DNA of 64,000 bases from Rhizobium sp. C4 (GCF_021026315.1 NZ_JAJNCX010000001.1:656631-720630), one strand, 5' to 3'. Positions 44,696 to 53,749 are shown, numbered from the stretch's first letter. Made by a program: numbers and translations. The notes: generated by a model not told the origin, from the sequence alone.

Positions 44696-44935
44696 TTACA
44701 TAGGCTTGTGAACGACCTTCTTCTTCGGCCGCTCGCCGTTGTTCTGCACCAATATCGTGATGACGCATTCGTTGCCAACGGGTTCGACGGAGAGAAGCGT
44801 CCCGCCATGCTCCGACAGTGCCTCGCGGGCGGCTGCCGAACAATCGCCACGAACGGCGATAAGGTCCTTGTTGGCGGGCTCGCCCACCATGCCAAGTCCG
44901 AGGGCCGCCACGGCCAAAATCAGATGCGATCCCAT
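44696..44935 (-). CDS. feuN: Small periplasmic protein, FeuN-like modulator of the kinase
   Basis: 79 residues with a signal peptide (MGSHLILAVAALGLGMVGEPA), two cysteines (GDCSAA, GNECVITILV) and a basic C-terminus (GERPKKKVVHKP). FeuN was described in S. meliloti as a small periplasmic protein encoded directly upstream of feuP that restrains FeuQ signalling; position, size and compartment match. The identification is by context and shape, not by a remembered alignment. Gap to the regulator is 55 bases. Confidence 0.65.
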   Translation of the reverse strand: MGSHLILAVAALGLGMVGEPANKDLIAVRGDCSAAAREALSEHGGTLLSVEPVGNECVITILVQNNGERPKKKVVHKPM

Positions 44936-45122
44936 TGCATTGCTTTCATGAGCTTGGATGTCTCAAATCGAGCCTATTCATACAGATGCGCATCTGAATG
45001 ACAAATGAACATGAGCGGAAAAACCGGCTCCGTGCAAGCAGGAACGGCGGGAGGCGATGGTCGGTCCCCGCTCTTTCGGGAAGGCCGTGATCAGGAGGAA
45101 ACGGACCGACCGGCAAGCCCTG

Positions 45123-45233
45123 TCATTTGCCGGACCGGGAGCTGCGCCCCTGGTGATCATAGGCCACGAAGGCAAAGCAGCCGAGGGCGACGATGACCGG
45201 AAATACGGTCCAGGCAAAGATGCTGAAAGTCAT
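45123..45233 (-). CDS. 36-residue single-pass membrane peptide
   Basis: ATG at 45233 with GGGAC about eight bases upstream; encodes MTFSIFAWTVFPVIVALGCF then FVAYDHQGRSSRSGK. One membrane helix with a polar tail. Too short for homology-based naming; included because start, hydrophobic core and stop form a tidy unit in otherwise empty DNA. Confidence 0.4.
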   Translation of the reverse strand: MTFSIFAWTVFPVIVALGCFAFVAYDHQGRSSRSGK

Positions 45234-45341
45234 TTGAGTGTCCCATAAATCGAGATCCGAATCACTGAAAGATAGCGCAACCACTATGAGCCGCATCCCC
45301 GAAATGCGGGGGATGCGGCGAAATCGGATATGGCGAAAGCC

Positions 45342-45548
45342 TCACGCAACCTTGGCCGTCGCCTTCATGCGCCCCCAGATCGAGATCAGCCCGCCGACGG
45401 TCCCGGCGAGCGACAGCGCCGCGTCGGCAAGCTGCCCCTGATCGGTGGCAGACAGGCTGTAGCCGCCGGCATGCGCGAGCGAGGCCGAAATGGCGATGAC
45501 CGCACCCCAGATGGTGCGGGACTGGTACCAGGTCTTCATGTCTTCCAT
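45342..45548 (-). CDS. Small holin-like membrane protein at the end of the GTA cluster
   Basis: 68 residues from MEDMKTWYQSRTIWGAVIAIS at 45548 (GGAG seven bases upstream). Two hydrophobic stretches (IWGAVIAISASLAHAGG and AALSLAGTVGGLISIWGR) around a polar centre resemble short phage holin-type proteins with a WYQSRTIWG start and IWGR end. Located 107 bases after the host-specificity gene on the same strand, where lysis genes would be useful for particle release. Assignment by pattern only. Confidence 0.55.
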   Translation of the reverse strand: MEDMKTWYQSRTIWGAVIAISASLAHAGGYSLSATDQGQLADAALSLAGTVGGLISIWGRMKATAKVA

Positions 45549-45655
45549 GCTCTTCTCCTTCGGTTGGCTGGGCAATTTTCGCGAAAACAGGACCCGGTTT
45601 CGCGTCCGGGATGGCGTCACAACAGAGCGTGGGATCGTTGCCGCGGATCCCGCAC

Positions 45656-48600
45656 TCACAGCGGGAGCGCGGCCTCGGCAGGGAGGCCGGATGCCACGGT
45701 CCAGCCGATCTGGCGAACGCGGTAGCGGATCGATGCGGGTGGCGCGCCGAAATCGGCAAGCGCATCCGCGGCAGAATAGGTGAAGGCGGGTGCGGTCACC
45801 TCGGCGCTGCGCAGACGGTTTCCGCCGCCGTCGAGAATGTCGAGCAGATAGCGCTCTTCCGGCTCGTCGAGCGGGATGTCATAGGCATCCCAGTTGGCGC
45901 CATCGACCCGGCCCGAGCGTGTCCAGGCGAGGCGGATATCGCCAGATCCCAGGCGCTGCGCCCGCAGATGGACCGGCGCCAGCGGCGTTGCGGCCCGGCG
46001 CCCGCCGGCAAAGGCGATGGGGCCAACGGTGGAAACACCCGCCTCCGCCCGCCAGTTCAGTGAAAGACCAGCCTCGCTGGGATCCAGCCCGAGCGAGACG
46101 ATGGCCTCATTGAGCAGGACAACATCGGCCCCAACGCCCGCCCCCGCCGCCATGGCGTCCACGGTGCCGAACTGGCCGCGCAGCAGATAGGAAAGATGCC
46201 AGCGGTTTGCTGCCACCTCTTCCGCCGTTTCGAAGCTGATGATTTCAAAGACGCCGTTCGCGGCCCGCACCGCAAGGCGATTGGCACCCGCCAGCAATTC
46301 CGCTTCCGTCACCGAGGCGAAGCTGCCGAAGGCGAGCGACACGTCCACGATATTGGCCCGGTCGACCCGGCCGGAAACGCCGGGCGGCAATGCGCTGGCA
46401 AGCGTTCCGATCGTCGCCGGCCGTGTCGCAACGGCGCGCGGGCGGTAGCCTTCCGTGCCGGTCGCGGCAGAAAGCGTCACGATCCGCCAGGGTCGCGCCA
46501 GAACGGCGGCGCTGGCATGGCTTTCCGCCGGTTTCGACCCCAGCCTCGGCAGGTCGAGGAAGGCGAGCACCGGGGCGAAGAGCTGGGCGCTCTCGCCCCT
46601 GCCCGGCCGCGTCACGCTCTCCCGATAGGCATGCGCGCCGACAGGCGGGGCATATTCCACCGCTTCGATCGTCCGCGCCGCGCCATCCTCGATGCGGGCA
46701 ACCCGGAAGCGGCCGGCAAGACCCGGCAGGGTCACGGCATCGCCCGGTTCCAATTCCAGCAAATAGGGTGCGACACCGAGCTTCAACGACCGGCGGGCAA
46801 GCCGCGCATCGCGCAGGATTTCCTCTGCCGCCGCAGCCGCCGTCACCTCCGGCAGCACGCCGGCGATCGCACCGGAAGCGACGCGATCATTGCCAGCCGC
46901 CATGCGGCGCGAGCGGGCGACCGCGCTTTCGTAGTCGCCAGCCTCGTCATAATAGTCGAGCGTCGCCTGTGCCGCGACATCGCTTTCTTGCGCCCGCGTC
47001 TCGCTCCAGAGCGGCCTGTCCTCGCGGTCCGCCAGCACGTCGAGCACGCGCGGCGGGTTCGAGACCTTGGCGCGGGAGGAAAAGACGAGCCGCCCGCCGC
47101 TCTCGCGACAATCGATCTGGAAGGCGGCCATCAACGGCTCGATCATGGTGCGGGCCGAGGCGACATCGCCCTGCACATAGCCGGTGAGGTCGCCAGAGAC
47201 CGCCGAGACGTCGAAATCGGCAAAGCCGTGATCGGTCAGGATCGCGGCGATAACATCGGCGAGCGTGCCTGCCCCCAGCCGCCCGTTCAGCCAGTGACCC
47301 GTCTGCCAGTTGCCGCCATCGGCAAAGAGCGCGGTGTCATATGGAAAGGCGGGGATCGGACGCGCATCCCAGGTCCAGACCGCGATATTGCTGGCGGCGA
47401 GCATGCCCGAAGGTGCTGCCCCGCTCTTCCAATGCGCATAATGCGCCTCGAGAAAGCGCCGCTGCATGGCGTCGCTGCGCTGACCGGAGGAGAAATACGG
47501 CAGCGCGCTTTCGGCCGATTTCGGATCGGGAAAGACATTGGGCTGGTTTGCGCCGCGCTCGACCGCCGGGCAGCCGAGTTCTGTGAACCAGATCGGCTTC
47601 ATGCCCGGCAGCCAGCCGGTCGGGCTTGAAAGCTCCGCCCCGCCGCGCCGCTCATAATGGCGGTTCGACCACCAGCCGGCAATGTCCTTGGCGCGGAAGA
47701 CCCAGGGCTTGCCGGCCACGCCGTCAGTGATGGCGGTGCGGGTGCGGCTCGCCCGCGCGGCGTCGCTTACATAAAACCAGTCGAAATATTCGCCGCCGGT
47801 GATGGCGCGGGCCATGGCGTCGCGGTCATCGGCGGTTCTGGCGCCATCCGGATTGGCGGAGAGCAGATCATCATCGCGCCAGTCTGCCAGCGGCAGATAA
47901 TTGTCGATGCCAACCGCATCGATATTCGCGCTCGCCCAGAGCGGATCGAGGTTGAAGAACTGGTCGCCCGAACCATCGTCAGGATGGAAGCCGGAATATT
48001 CGCTCCAGTCGGCCGCATAGGTGAGCTTGACGCCGCCGCCGACAATGCCGCGCACATCAGCGGCCAGCGCCGTCAGCGCCTCGACAAAGGGAAAGGCACC
48101 CGCCTGATCACGCAGCCGCGTCAGCCCGCGCATTTCCGAGCCGATAATGAAGGAATGGACGCCACCGGCCAGCGCTGCCAGATGCGCATAATGCAGGATC
48201 ATGCGGCGATAGCCCTCGCCTGCGCCGGTATAGCTCACCGCCCCGCCCGCCACGGCGAAATCGCCCGGCATGGCAGTACCACAAAAGGCGTTGACCGCCG
48301 CGCGCGTTGCGGCGGCCCTGTCCGCCATGGCTGTGATGCGCCCACGCCACGGATAGGCCGCCTGTTGGCTTCCGCCATAGGGATCGGCAAGCGCATTGCC
48401 GGCCGGAATATCCATTAGCATCAGCGGATAGAGCGTGACCGCGAGCCCCCGCGCCTTGAGATCCGCAATCGCCGCCATCACGGCTGCATCATTGGGCGTG
48501 CCGCCAAAGGCCGGACCACCATTGACCTCAGTCACCAGATGCGCGGCCCCGCGCGAAACGCCGGAGACCTGCCATGGCGCGCTTTCATCCGTCCGGCTTG

Positions 48601-49480
48601 CCACCTCGACGCCCGGCACGACGCGGCACTGGTCAGCGCGCAGATCCGTGCCGAACCAGGAGACGACAAGCGACACGCGCTTCAGGTTCGGGCAGAGCGC
48701 CTGCAGCTCATCGAGCGAGGCCTGCCAGTCGGTCGTGGCATAGCTGACATTGCGATTGAGGATGCGCGAGGCCCCCGGCCCTGTCGTCTCCGTCACCTGT
48801 CCCGGCGCATAGCCATGCTCGCTCGCGCCCGGAATGATGGTGACGGCTTCGATCTGCTTTTCCAGAGCACCGATCGCGCGCACAACCTCGAACTGAAGAA
48901 CGGGAATGCGATTGCCGAAATCGCCGAGCGGCAGCCGCTCGAAGACGACATAGGCCATGTTGCGATAGGCGGGCGCATTTCCGGTACCCTGCTTCGCCTC
49001 GATCAGCGGATCGGGCAGCTGGTCTGCCGTCCCCCGATAAAGCCGCATCTCGACGGCCGAGAGGTCGAGCGCCTGCCCGTCCGCCCAGACGCGGCGGATC
49101 GCCGTCGCCTCGCCCTCGCAGAGGCCAACGGCGAAATTGGCGAAATAGCGATAGCTCGTCGTCGTCACGCCGCCACCGCCGCCAAAGGCCTTGCCGCCGG
49201 AACGTTCGCTCGTCACCTCTTCCTCGAAGCGCGTCGCCCAGAAGAGCGTGCCGCCGATGCGCGCCGTGCCATAGAGTCGGGTGATCGGCGTTCCCTCGTC
49301 AGCGCCCGGAATGCGCGCCGTGGCCAGCCGCGCGCCGGTGACGGTCGAGCCGGAGCCGATCAGCGCGCGGTCAATGGAGGCGCCGGCGAGCGCCCCGACC
49401 GCCTGCCCGATGGCCGAGCCGACCGGGCCGAAGACGGAGCCAAGGGCAGCGCCGGCCGCCTGCAGCAGCAATGTTGCCAT
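45656..49480 (-). CDS. GTA host-specificity/baseplate protein (gp15-like, TIM-barrel plus tail domains)
   Basis: 1274 residues from MATLLLQAAGAALGSVFGPVG at 49480 (GAGGT seven bases upstream); the in-frame extension to 49813 is shadow sequence over the peptidase gene. The N-terminus is a glycine-rich membrane-like segment, followed by a tail-hub region, a glycoside-hydrolase-like TIM-barrel (residues ~420-720, with HSFIIGSEMRGLTRLR, IKPIWFTELGCPAVERG-like FTELGCPA), and a phage tail-3-type C-terminal half. This is the largest GTA protein and forms the tail-tip megatron that contacts recipient cells. Full length matches the family (~1300). Confidence 0.9.
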   Translation of the reverse strand: MATLLLQAAGAALGSVFGPVGSAIGQAVGALAGASIDRALIGSGSTVTGARLATARIPGADEGTPITRLYGTARIGGTLFWATRFEEEVTSERSGGKAFGGGGGVTTTSYRYFANFAVGLCEGEATAIRRVWADGQALDLSAVEMRLYRGTADQLPDPLIEAKQGTGNAPAYRNMAYVVFERLPLGDFGNRIPVLQFEVVRAIGALEKQIEAVTIIPGASEHGYAPGQVTETTGPGASRILNRNVSYATTDWQASLDELQALCPNLKRVSLVVSWFGTDLRADQCRVVPGVEVASRTDESAPWQVSGVSRGAAHLVTEVNGGPAFGGTPNDAAVMAAIADLKARGLAVTLYPLMLMDIPAGNALADPYGGSQQAAYPWRGRITAMADRAAATRAAVNAFCGTAMPGDFAVAGGAVSYTGAGEGYRRMILHYAHLAALAGGVHSFIIGSEMRGLTRLRDQAGAFPFVEALTALAADVRGIVGGGVKLTYAADWSEYSGFHPDDGSGDQFFNLDPLWASANIDAVGIDNYLPLADWRDDDLLSANPDGARTADDRDAMARAITGGEYFDWFYVSDAARASRTRTAITDGVAGKPWVFRAKDIAGWWSNRHYERRGGAELSSPTGWLPGMKPIWFTELGCPAVERGANQPNVFPDPKSAESALPYFSSGQRSDAMQRRFLEAHYAHWKSGAAPSGMLAASNIAVWTWDARPIPAFPYDTALFADGGNWQTGHWLNGRLGAGTLADVIAAILTDHGFADFDVSAVSGDLTGYVQGDVASARTMIEPLMAAFQIDCRESGGRLVFSSRAKVSNPPRVLDVLADREDRPLWSETRAQESDVAAQATLDYYDEAGDYESAVARSRRMAAGNDRVASGAIAGVLPEVTAAAAAEEILRDARLARRSLKLGVAPYLLELEPGDAVTLPGLAGRFRVARIEDGAARTIEAVEYAPPVGAHAYRESVTRPGRGESAQLFAPVLAFLDLPRLGSKPAESHASAAVLARPWRIVTLSAATGTEGYRPRAVATRPATIGTLASALPPGVSGRVDRANIVDVSLAFGSFASVTEAELLAGANRLAVRAANGVFEIISFETAEEVAANRWHLSYLLRGQFGTVDAMAAGAGVGADVVLLNEAIVSLGLDPSEAGLSLNWRAEAGVSTVGPIAFAGGRRAATPLAPVHLRAQRLGSGDIRLAWTRSGRVDGANWDAYDIPLDEPEERYLLDILDGGGNRLRSAEVTAPAFTYSAADALADFGAPPASIRYRVRQIGWTVASGLPAEAALPL

Positions 49481-49490
49481 GACAATGACC

Positions 49491-49931
49491 TCAAATATCT
49501 GGGAAACGATGGACGGCCGCGATGCGCCGCGCCCAGGAGGGAACGAGCGGCGATGAGATGACGCCGGCCTGTTCGTAAGCGTGGATGAAGCGGCCCTCGC
49601 CGGCCAGAATGCCAAGATGCTTGGCCGCAGCCTCGGGCCGGAAGCGGAAGAGAAGGACATCGCCCGGCTGCATGTCGTCGCGCGCAATCGGCGGACCGAA
49701 ATGCTTGAGCGCCGCCTCGGCCAGCCGCTCGACGCCGCTGCGCTCGGCCCAGTCAGGCGCATAAGGCCCCGGCTCTTCCGGCTCCTCGCCATAAAGCTCG
49801 CGCCAGATGCCACGAACGAGCCCGAGACAATCGCAGCCGACGCCCTTCAGCGAGGCCTGATGCCGATAGGGCGTGCCGACCCATCCGGCGGCGCCGTTAA
49901 GCACACGCGCTGAAATTTTCATCGGGTTCAT
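49491..49931 (-). CDS. GTA NlpC/P60-family cell-wall peptidase (gp14-like)
   Basis: 146 residues with catalytic Cys35 in KGVGCDCLGLVRGIWRE and His105 in KHLGILAGEGRFIHAY, the NlpC/P60 arrangement. In the R. capsulatus GTA the equivalent protein sits in the tail tip and opens peptidoglycan during DNA entry. Ten bases separate it from the host-specificity gene. Confidence 0.9.
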   Translation of the reverse strand: MNPMKISARVLNGAAGWVGTPYRHQASLKGVGCDCLGLVRGIWRELYGEEPEEPGPYAPDWAERSGVERLAEAALKHFGPPIARDDMQPGDVLLFRFRPEAAAKHLGILAGEGRFIHAYEQAGVISSPLVPSWARRIAAVHRFPDI

Positions 49932-50045
49932 GTCCGGTTCAGGTGGAATAGTGTAAAAAAAATCTTAACGGATGAAGTGGAGAGGGAACTTAAGATCTTC
50001 ATCGCGGTTACAGCGAGTATCGAGTCTGTATTTTGGGGAACGCAC

Positions 50046-50165
50046 ATGTCGTTGCAGACACTGCTTATTGTCAGCCTGGTCTTTACCGGCTTCTTCCTGA
50101 TCTCCGCGCCCGAGCGCGCTTCGCTTCTTCACATGCTCGGCTTCCGCCAGAAGACGGGGCGGTGA
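50046..50165 (+). CDS. 39-residue membrane peptide inserted between gp13-like and gp14-like genes
   Basis: From ATG 50046 (GGGGAA five bases upstream): one hydrophobic helix (LQTLLIVSLVFTGFFLISAP) and a short basic tail. Encoded against the direction of all GTA genes, immediately next to a 175-bp palindromic repeat, so it was probably carried in with non-GTA DNA. Function unknown. Confidence 0.5.
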   Translation: MSLQTLLIVSLVFTGFFLISAPERASLLHMLGFRQKTGR

Positions 50166-50169
50166 TTTT

Positions 50170-50344
50170 CCTCTCCCCTTGTGGGAGAGGATAGCTCGCC
50201 CCAAGAGGCGAAGCCGATTGGCGTGGCGAGCTTGGTGAGGGGTAACTGACAGCCGCGTCACACCAAGACCCCTCACCTGAAAAATCTAGCACTTAGCTTT
50301 CAGCTAAGATGCTGATTTTTCTTCCTCTCCCACAAGGGGAGAGG
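50170..50344. repeat. 175-bp intergenic repeat A, copy 1
   Basis: Begins CCTCTCCCCTTGTGGGAGAG and ends with the 21-bp palindrome CCTCTCCC-ACAA-GGGGAGAGG. It shares with 57450-57625 the internal blocks AGGCGAAGCCGATTGGCGTG, GCGAGCTTGGTGAGGGGT, CCCCTCACCT and ACTTAGCT...AGCTAAGAT, in the same order and orientation. The organisation resembles rhizobial intergenic mosaic elements. It lies between the gp13- and gp14-like genes. Confidence 0.9.
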
Positions 50345-50349
50345 ACAAA

Positions 50350-51228
50350 TCACCCCATCAGCACCGACCCGTCATGCGCCGTCGCGCCGCTCACATAGCT
50401 ATAGGCGAAATCAGACCCGGGCATGTGCGGAAAGCCTTGAAAATTCAGCCCATTCCCGAATTTTGCCTTGCAGGCCGCGAAACTCTTGTCGCAGCCGGCA
50501 AAGATCTCGAATGTGTCGCCAATCGCCGGCGCTTCCGGCAGCGGCAGCCAGAAGGTGAGCCGCGCAGGATTGCCGGCTTGGTGGCCGGCAATATCGACGG
50601 CGCGGCCGGCAAGTGCCCCGCTGGTGAATGTCAGCACGCCGAAGCCGAACCAGCCGCTGGCAAAGCTCGCAATCCCGGACACACTCGCCTGCAAGCTATC
50701 GGCCGCGACAATCGCGCCCATCGCCTTGAAGGCCGAGAGACTGAGGCCGCAGCGGGCATCGCCCAGCCGCGCATCGCAGCGCCGGCCATAGACGCGGCCC
50801 ATGGGCTGGTCGAGCCGAGCGGCAAGGCCACGGAGTTCGGCGCGGAAGCTGTTTTCCGTGCGCGTCACCTCGCCGATCTCGCGGACATGCTCCAGCAGGA
50901 ATTGCGCCGGCTCGGCCCAATTGACCAGCAGAACCTCGACCCGCGCACCATCGTAAAGGCCGCGCTCCAGATCCCCATCCGAAATCGCCTCCGACGAAAA
51001 CGCCCCGGCCACCTCGCCATTGGGCGCGGCAAGCCCCAGTGCCGTCTCCGCCTCGCTCGCCGAAAAGCCGCTCGCTGCGAGGAAGCGCGTGCCGTCCACC
51101 GTCAGGTCGGCGTCATGCTCGGTAAAGCCCAGCACGGTTCCATCGCGCCGCGTCACCCGCCAGCAGCGGCAGAGCGTCGTCGCGCCCGTCTCGATATGCG
51201 CCTTCAGCGCGGGGGCAAGTTCTCTCAT
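50350..51228 (-). CDS. GTA DUF2163 tail protein (gp13-like)
   Basis: 292 residues from MRELAPALKAHIETGATTLC at 51228. Contains LGFTEHDADLTVDGTRF, the DUF2163 signature, and a C-terminal cysteine-rich part (YGRRCDARLGDARCGL, GCDKSFAACKAKFGN) followed by FQGFPHMPG. In GTAs this protein is a tail-tip hub component reported to carry an iron-sulfur-like cysteine set. The start overlaps the gp12-like stop by four bases. Confidence 0.9.
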   Translation of the reverse strand: MRELAPALKAHIETGATTLCRCWRVTRRDGTVLGFTEHDADLTVDGTRFLAASGFSASEAETALGLAAPNGEVAGAFSSEAISDGDLERGLYDGARVEVLLVNWAEPAQFLLEHVREIGEVTRTENSFRAELRGLAARLDQPMGRVYGRRCDARLGDARCGLSLSAFKAMGAIVAADSLQASVSGIASFASGWFGFGVLTFTSGALAGRAVDIAGHQAGNPARLTFWLPLPEAPAIGDTFEIFAGCDKSFAACKAKFGNGLNFQGFPHMPGSDFAYSYVSGATAHDGSVLMG

Positions 51229-51863
51229 GGCAGGACCTCGATCAGCGGAATGGTGGGGATGCGCCCGGCATTGAAGGCGGAAAGGTCGATATCGATGCGG
51301 CTGACCGCAAAGCGCACCGGCACGTCGAATTCGAACCCCGCCTGCACGATGGCCCCCAACGGCGGAATGAAGCCGGCCGCAAAGGTGACGCGCCCGGTCG
51401 TCGCATCGACCGTGAAGCGGCTCGCGGCCTGCTCCGCGCCATTGACCGCCACGCGCACTGAACCCGCCACCGGCTTGGCAATCCCCCGCGTGACCGACGC
51501 GCCGGCATCCGCATAGGTTTTCACAAGCTGGAAGCTCGCCGTGACGCCATCGCCGGTGCCGATCACCTGATCCGTCGCCCCGATCACCTGCCCCGGCGGG
51601 CTCGACTGATGATCCACGGGATCGCGAAAGCGAAAACCATAAAGCTCCCCCGACCGCGCCTCGAAGAAGGCCAGAACGGCATAGAGATCGGCGACCGAGC
51701 GAATGCCTGAGCCGGCATCGTATGCGCGTCTGGAGTTGCGCCACCGCGCATTGCGCGCCTCGCGCCCGTTGGAAAGATTGACAATATCCGTCATCCGCTC
51801 CGGCCCGCCACTGACGCCAAGCGCCAGCCGCAGCGGAAAGCGGACCTCATGGAAGGAGGTCAT
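51225..51863 (-). CDS. GTA DUF2460 tail protein (gp12-like)
   Basis: 212 residues from MTSFHEVRFPLRLALGVSGG at 51863 (AAAGGA eight bases upstream); the longer in-frame upstream sequence is repeat DNA and shadow. DUF2460 motifs include GREARNARW, RRAYDAGSG and FRFRDPVDHQSS. It is the distal tail protein joining tube and tip. Four-base overlap with the gp13-like gene. Confidence 0.9.
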   Translation of the reverse strand: MTSFHEVRFPLRLALGVSGGPERMTDIVNLSNGREARNARWRNSRRAYDAGSGIRSVADLYAVLAFFEARSGELYGFRFRDPVDHQSSPPGQVIGATDQVIGTGDGVTASFQLVKTYADAGASVTRGIAKPVAGSVRVAVNGAEQAASRFTVDATTGRVTFAAGFIPPLGAIVQAGFEFDVPVRFAVSRIDIDLSAFNAGRIPTIPLIEVLP

Positions 51864-51958
51864 GGGTGGGGTTCCTTTCTCGGAGAGTGCCAAAACAGAG
51901 GATGCGTTGTGGAGCAGAAGGCAACACGCTCGGTTTACAGCGTCTGCATTCTTACCTT

Positions 51959-52090
51959 CCGTCATGCCGGACTTGATCCGGCATCCAGCCAGCCCGCGTC
52001 GGCGGGCTGAAAAGACTCGCGGGGAGTAAGATGAGTCTCCCGCGCGATGGACATCGCGCGCTGGATGCCAGATCAAGTCCGGCATGACGG
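51959..52090. repeat. 132-bp palindromic intergenic repeat B, copy 1
   Basis: Terminal arms 51959-51989 and 52060-52090 are inverted copies matching at 30 of 31 bases (CCGTCATGCCGGACTTGATC...). Internal hairpins AGCCCGC/GCGGGCT and CGCGCGAT/ATCGCGCG. Shares sequence and order with 60320-60448. Sits between gp11- and gp12-like genes. Similar CGTCATGCCGG palindromes are frequent in alphaproteobacterial genomes. Confidence 0.9.
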
Positions 52091-52129
52091 AGGATGCGGA
52101 TGTGTGCGCCCCGACACCTCCACGCGGCC

Positions 52130-52717
52130 TCACACCCCTCGCCTTCCCCTTGCCGTCGCCCGGGTCAGCATGGCGGAAACCTGCGCTTCCGATTTGCGGA
52201 AGCTGCCGGCGTCGGGGGTGGAGACGTTGAAGACGATGGTCTGGCTGGGGGCGGTGCCAGCGCCCGCCGCAACGCCAAGCCGTCCATCCGGGCCGCGTTT
52301 CAGGGGGAGGATGGCTTCGGAGCCGGCTTCGCCCATCAGGCCGAGGCCGCCGCCCATGGGGAAATAGGTGGGCGCGGAAACGACGCCGCCTGCGGCGAAA
52401 GGCTGGATCGCGCCCGGCACGCCGCCTTTGGCGAAGCCGAGCAGGCTGGAGAGGCCCGTGGACAGACTGGAGGTGAGGCTGCCGGCAGCGCTGTTGACGA
52501 GGTTTTCGAGCGGCTTCATGCCGGCGGACAGCGCAATATCGGTCAGCCGATTGCCGAGGCTTTTCAGCACATCCTCCAGGCTCTTGCCATCGACGCTCGC
52601 CGATTTCAGCGCCGAGGAGAGTGCTGCTCCAAAGGATTTCGAGCGGGCTTCCAGTTGCGTCATCGCCTGATCGAGGGCGGCCGTGTCGAGACTGCCGGGA
52701 TGTGCTGGATCGGTCAT
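52130..52717 (-). CDS. GTA tail tape-measure-type protein (gp11-like)
   Basis: 195 residues with a helical N-terminal half and the tape-measure C-terminal signature GGVPGAIQPFAAGGVVSAPT and GLMGEAGSEAILPLKRGPDGRLGV. Very short for a tape measure, as in other GTAs, matching their short tails. Start overlaps the upstream chaperone gene by four bases. It ends 38 bases before repeat B copy 1. Confidence 0.88.
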   Translation of the reverse strand: MTDPAHPGSLDTAALDQAMTQLEARSKSFGAALSSALKSASVDGKSLEDVLKSLGNRLTDIALSAGMKPLENLVNSAAGSLTSSLSTGLSSLLGFAKGGVPGAIQPFAAGGVVSAPTYFPMGGGLGLMGEAGSEAILPLKRGPDGRLGVAAGAGTAPSQTIVFNVSTPDAGSFRKSEAQVSAMLTRATARGRRGV

Positions 52718-52932
52718 GGTTCATCCTCTCGGCTGTCGGGATAGCGCGCCATCAGGTCCTTCAGCGGCAGTTCGAAGCGGGGCGCCAGACCGCCGGTGAT
52801 GGCGTGGAATTCGAGGGGCGTCAGCGCCCAGAAGTCGCGCGGGGAAAGCCGCAGCAGGAAGAGGCCGGCATGGATCGCCTCGCGCCAGGGAAAGGCGGGC
52901 GGCAGCAACGGCCCTTCCGCTGCGGCCCTCAA
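52714..52932 (-). CDS. GTA tail assembly chaperone (small, TAC type)
   Basis: 72 residues: FPWREAIHAGLFLLRLSPRDFWALTPLEFHAITGG is the signature of the GTA/phage TAC protein encoded between gp10 and gp11. Needed for tail polymerisation around the tape measure. Overlaps both neighbours by four bases. Confidence 0.88.
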   Translation of the reverse strand: MRAAAEGPLLPPAFPWREAIHAGLFLLRLSPRDFWALTPLEFHAITGGLAPRFELPLKDLMARYPDSREDEP

Positions 52933-53339
52933 GGGCGGGGCGTGAGGCTTTCGCCCAAACCCCGTTCGCCCCCGCGTGAGGCGCCCGGCGATGACGGCGC
53001 CTCACCCTCCGAACCGAAAGCCGAGAGCAGCAATTCGGCGACGATGCGCGCCGCCCCCGCCAATCCACCCTCGATCTCCAGTTCCGCCACATCCTCGTCC
53101 GACAGGAGATTGCCGCCGCCGCGGAGCCCCGCGCCAATGATGCGGATCATGTCGGCGGCCTTCAGCCGGCCGGTCGAGAAGCGGGCGGCAAGATCGTGCA
53201 GGCTTTCCGCGCCGAAGGCCGTTTCCAGTTCGGCAAGCCCGCCGAGCGTCAGACACAGCACGCGGCGCTCCCCGCCGATCATGGCCTCGATCTCGCCGCG
53301 CCGGCGGTTGGCGCGGCCTTTCGTCAGGCGCTCCATCAC
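52929..53339 (-). CDS. GTA tail tube chaperone-type protein (gp10-like)
   Basis: 136 residues; RRGEIEAMIGGERRVLCLTLGGLAELE and ADMIRIIGAGLRGGG are the gene-transfer-agent gp10 family motifs. The C-terminal ~25 residues are low-complexity (GSEGEAPSSPGASRGGERG). ATGA overlaps link it to the major tail gene and the small TAC gene. Confidence 0.88.
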   Translation of the reverse strand: MMERLTKGRANRRRGEIEAMIGGERRVLCLTLGGLAELETAFGAESLHDLAARFSTGRLKAADMIRIIGAGLRGGGNLLSDEDVAELEIEGGLAGAARIVAELLLSAFGSEGEAPSSPGASRGGERGLGESLTPRP

Positions 53340-53749
53340 AGCGCCCCGAAGGTCAGCTGGCCGGCGGATTCCAGCGAGAGATCGAACAGGACCTCGCCAT
53401 TATACTGGCCGGAATATTCGAGTGCGGCGATCTGGAACGGTCCCGTCACCGTGCCGAAATCCGGGATGACGACCTGCCAGTTGAGGATCGCACCCGAGAA
53501 AAAGGCGCTGCGCACCAGTTCGTCGGAGGCGGCATCCTTGAAGAGACCGGAGCCCGAAAGCGACGCCCGGTTGACGCCGGCGCCGGCGAGCAATTCGCGC
53601 CAGCGCCCGGCGCTTTCGGCATCCGTCACGTCCACCTGGCTCGCGTTGAAGGCAAGCTTGCGGCTGCGCAGGCCCGCCACCGTGACATAGCTCGACGAGG
53701 TCGTGTTGAAGACTTTCAGGAGAAGATCGCGGCCCTTTTGCGCGGTCAT
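53336..53749 (-). CDS. GTA major tail tube protein (gp9-like)
   Basis: 137 residues; starts MTAQKGRDLLLKV and contains RSRKLAFNASQVDVTDAES and LEYSGQYNGEVLFDLSLES, the tail-tube family pattern of GTAs and siphophages. First gene of the compact gp9-gp11 group. Its start region overlaps the 5' end of a divergent MFS reading frame, so an intrusion lies directly upstream and the native spacing to gp8 is lost. Confidence 0.9.
   Translation of the reverse strand: MTAQKGRDLLLKVFNTTSSSYVTVAGLRSRKLAFNASQVDVTDAESAGRWRELLAGAGVNRASLSGSGLFKDAASDELVRSAFFSGAILNWQVVIPDFGTVTGPFQIAALEYSGQYNGEVLFDLSLESAGQLTFGAL

Noticed and set aside
46196..47629. 477-codon plus-strand frame opposite the GTA gp15-like gene
   Set aside because: Shadow frame; the tail protein on the other strand is continuous and has family motifs.
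49481..49813. In-frame N-terminal extension of the gp15-like protein
   Set aside because: It would overlay the NlpC/P60 gene out of frame; the ATG at 49480 has a ribosome-binding site and a typical GTA gp15 start.
51864..52724. In-frame N-terminal extension of the DUF2460 protein
   Set aside because: Translates repeat B and the antisense-frame shadow of the tape-measure gene; MTSFHEVRF at 51863 is the family start.
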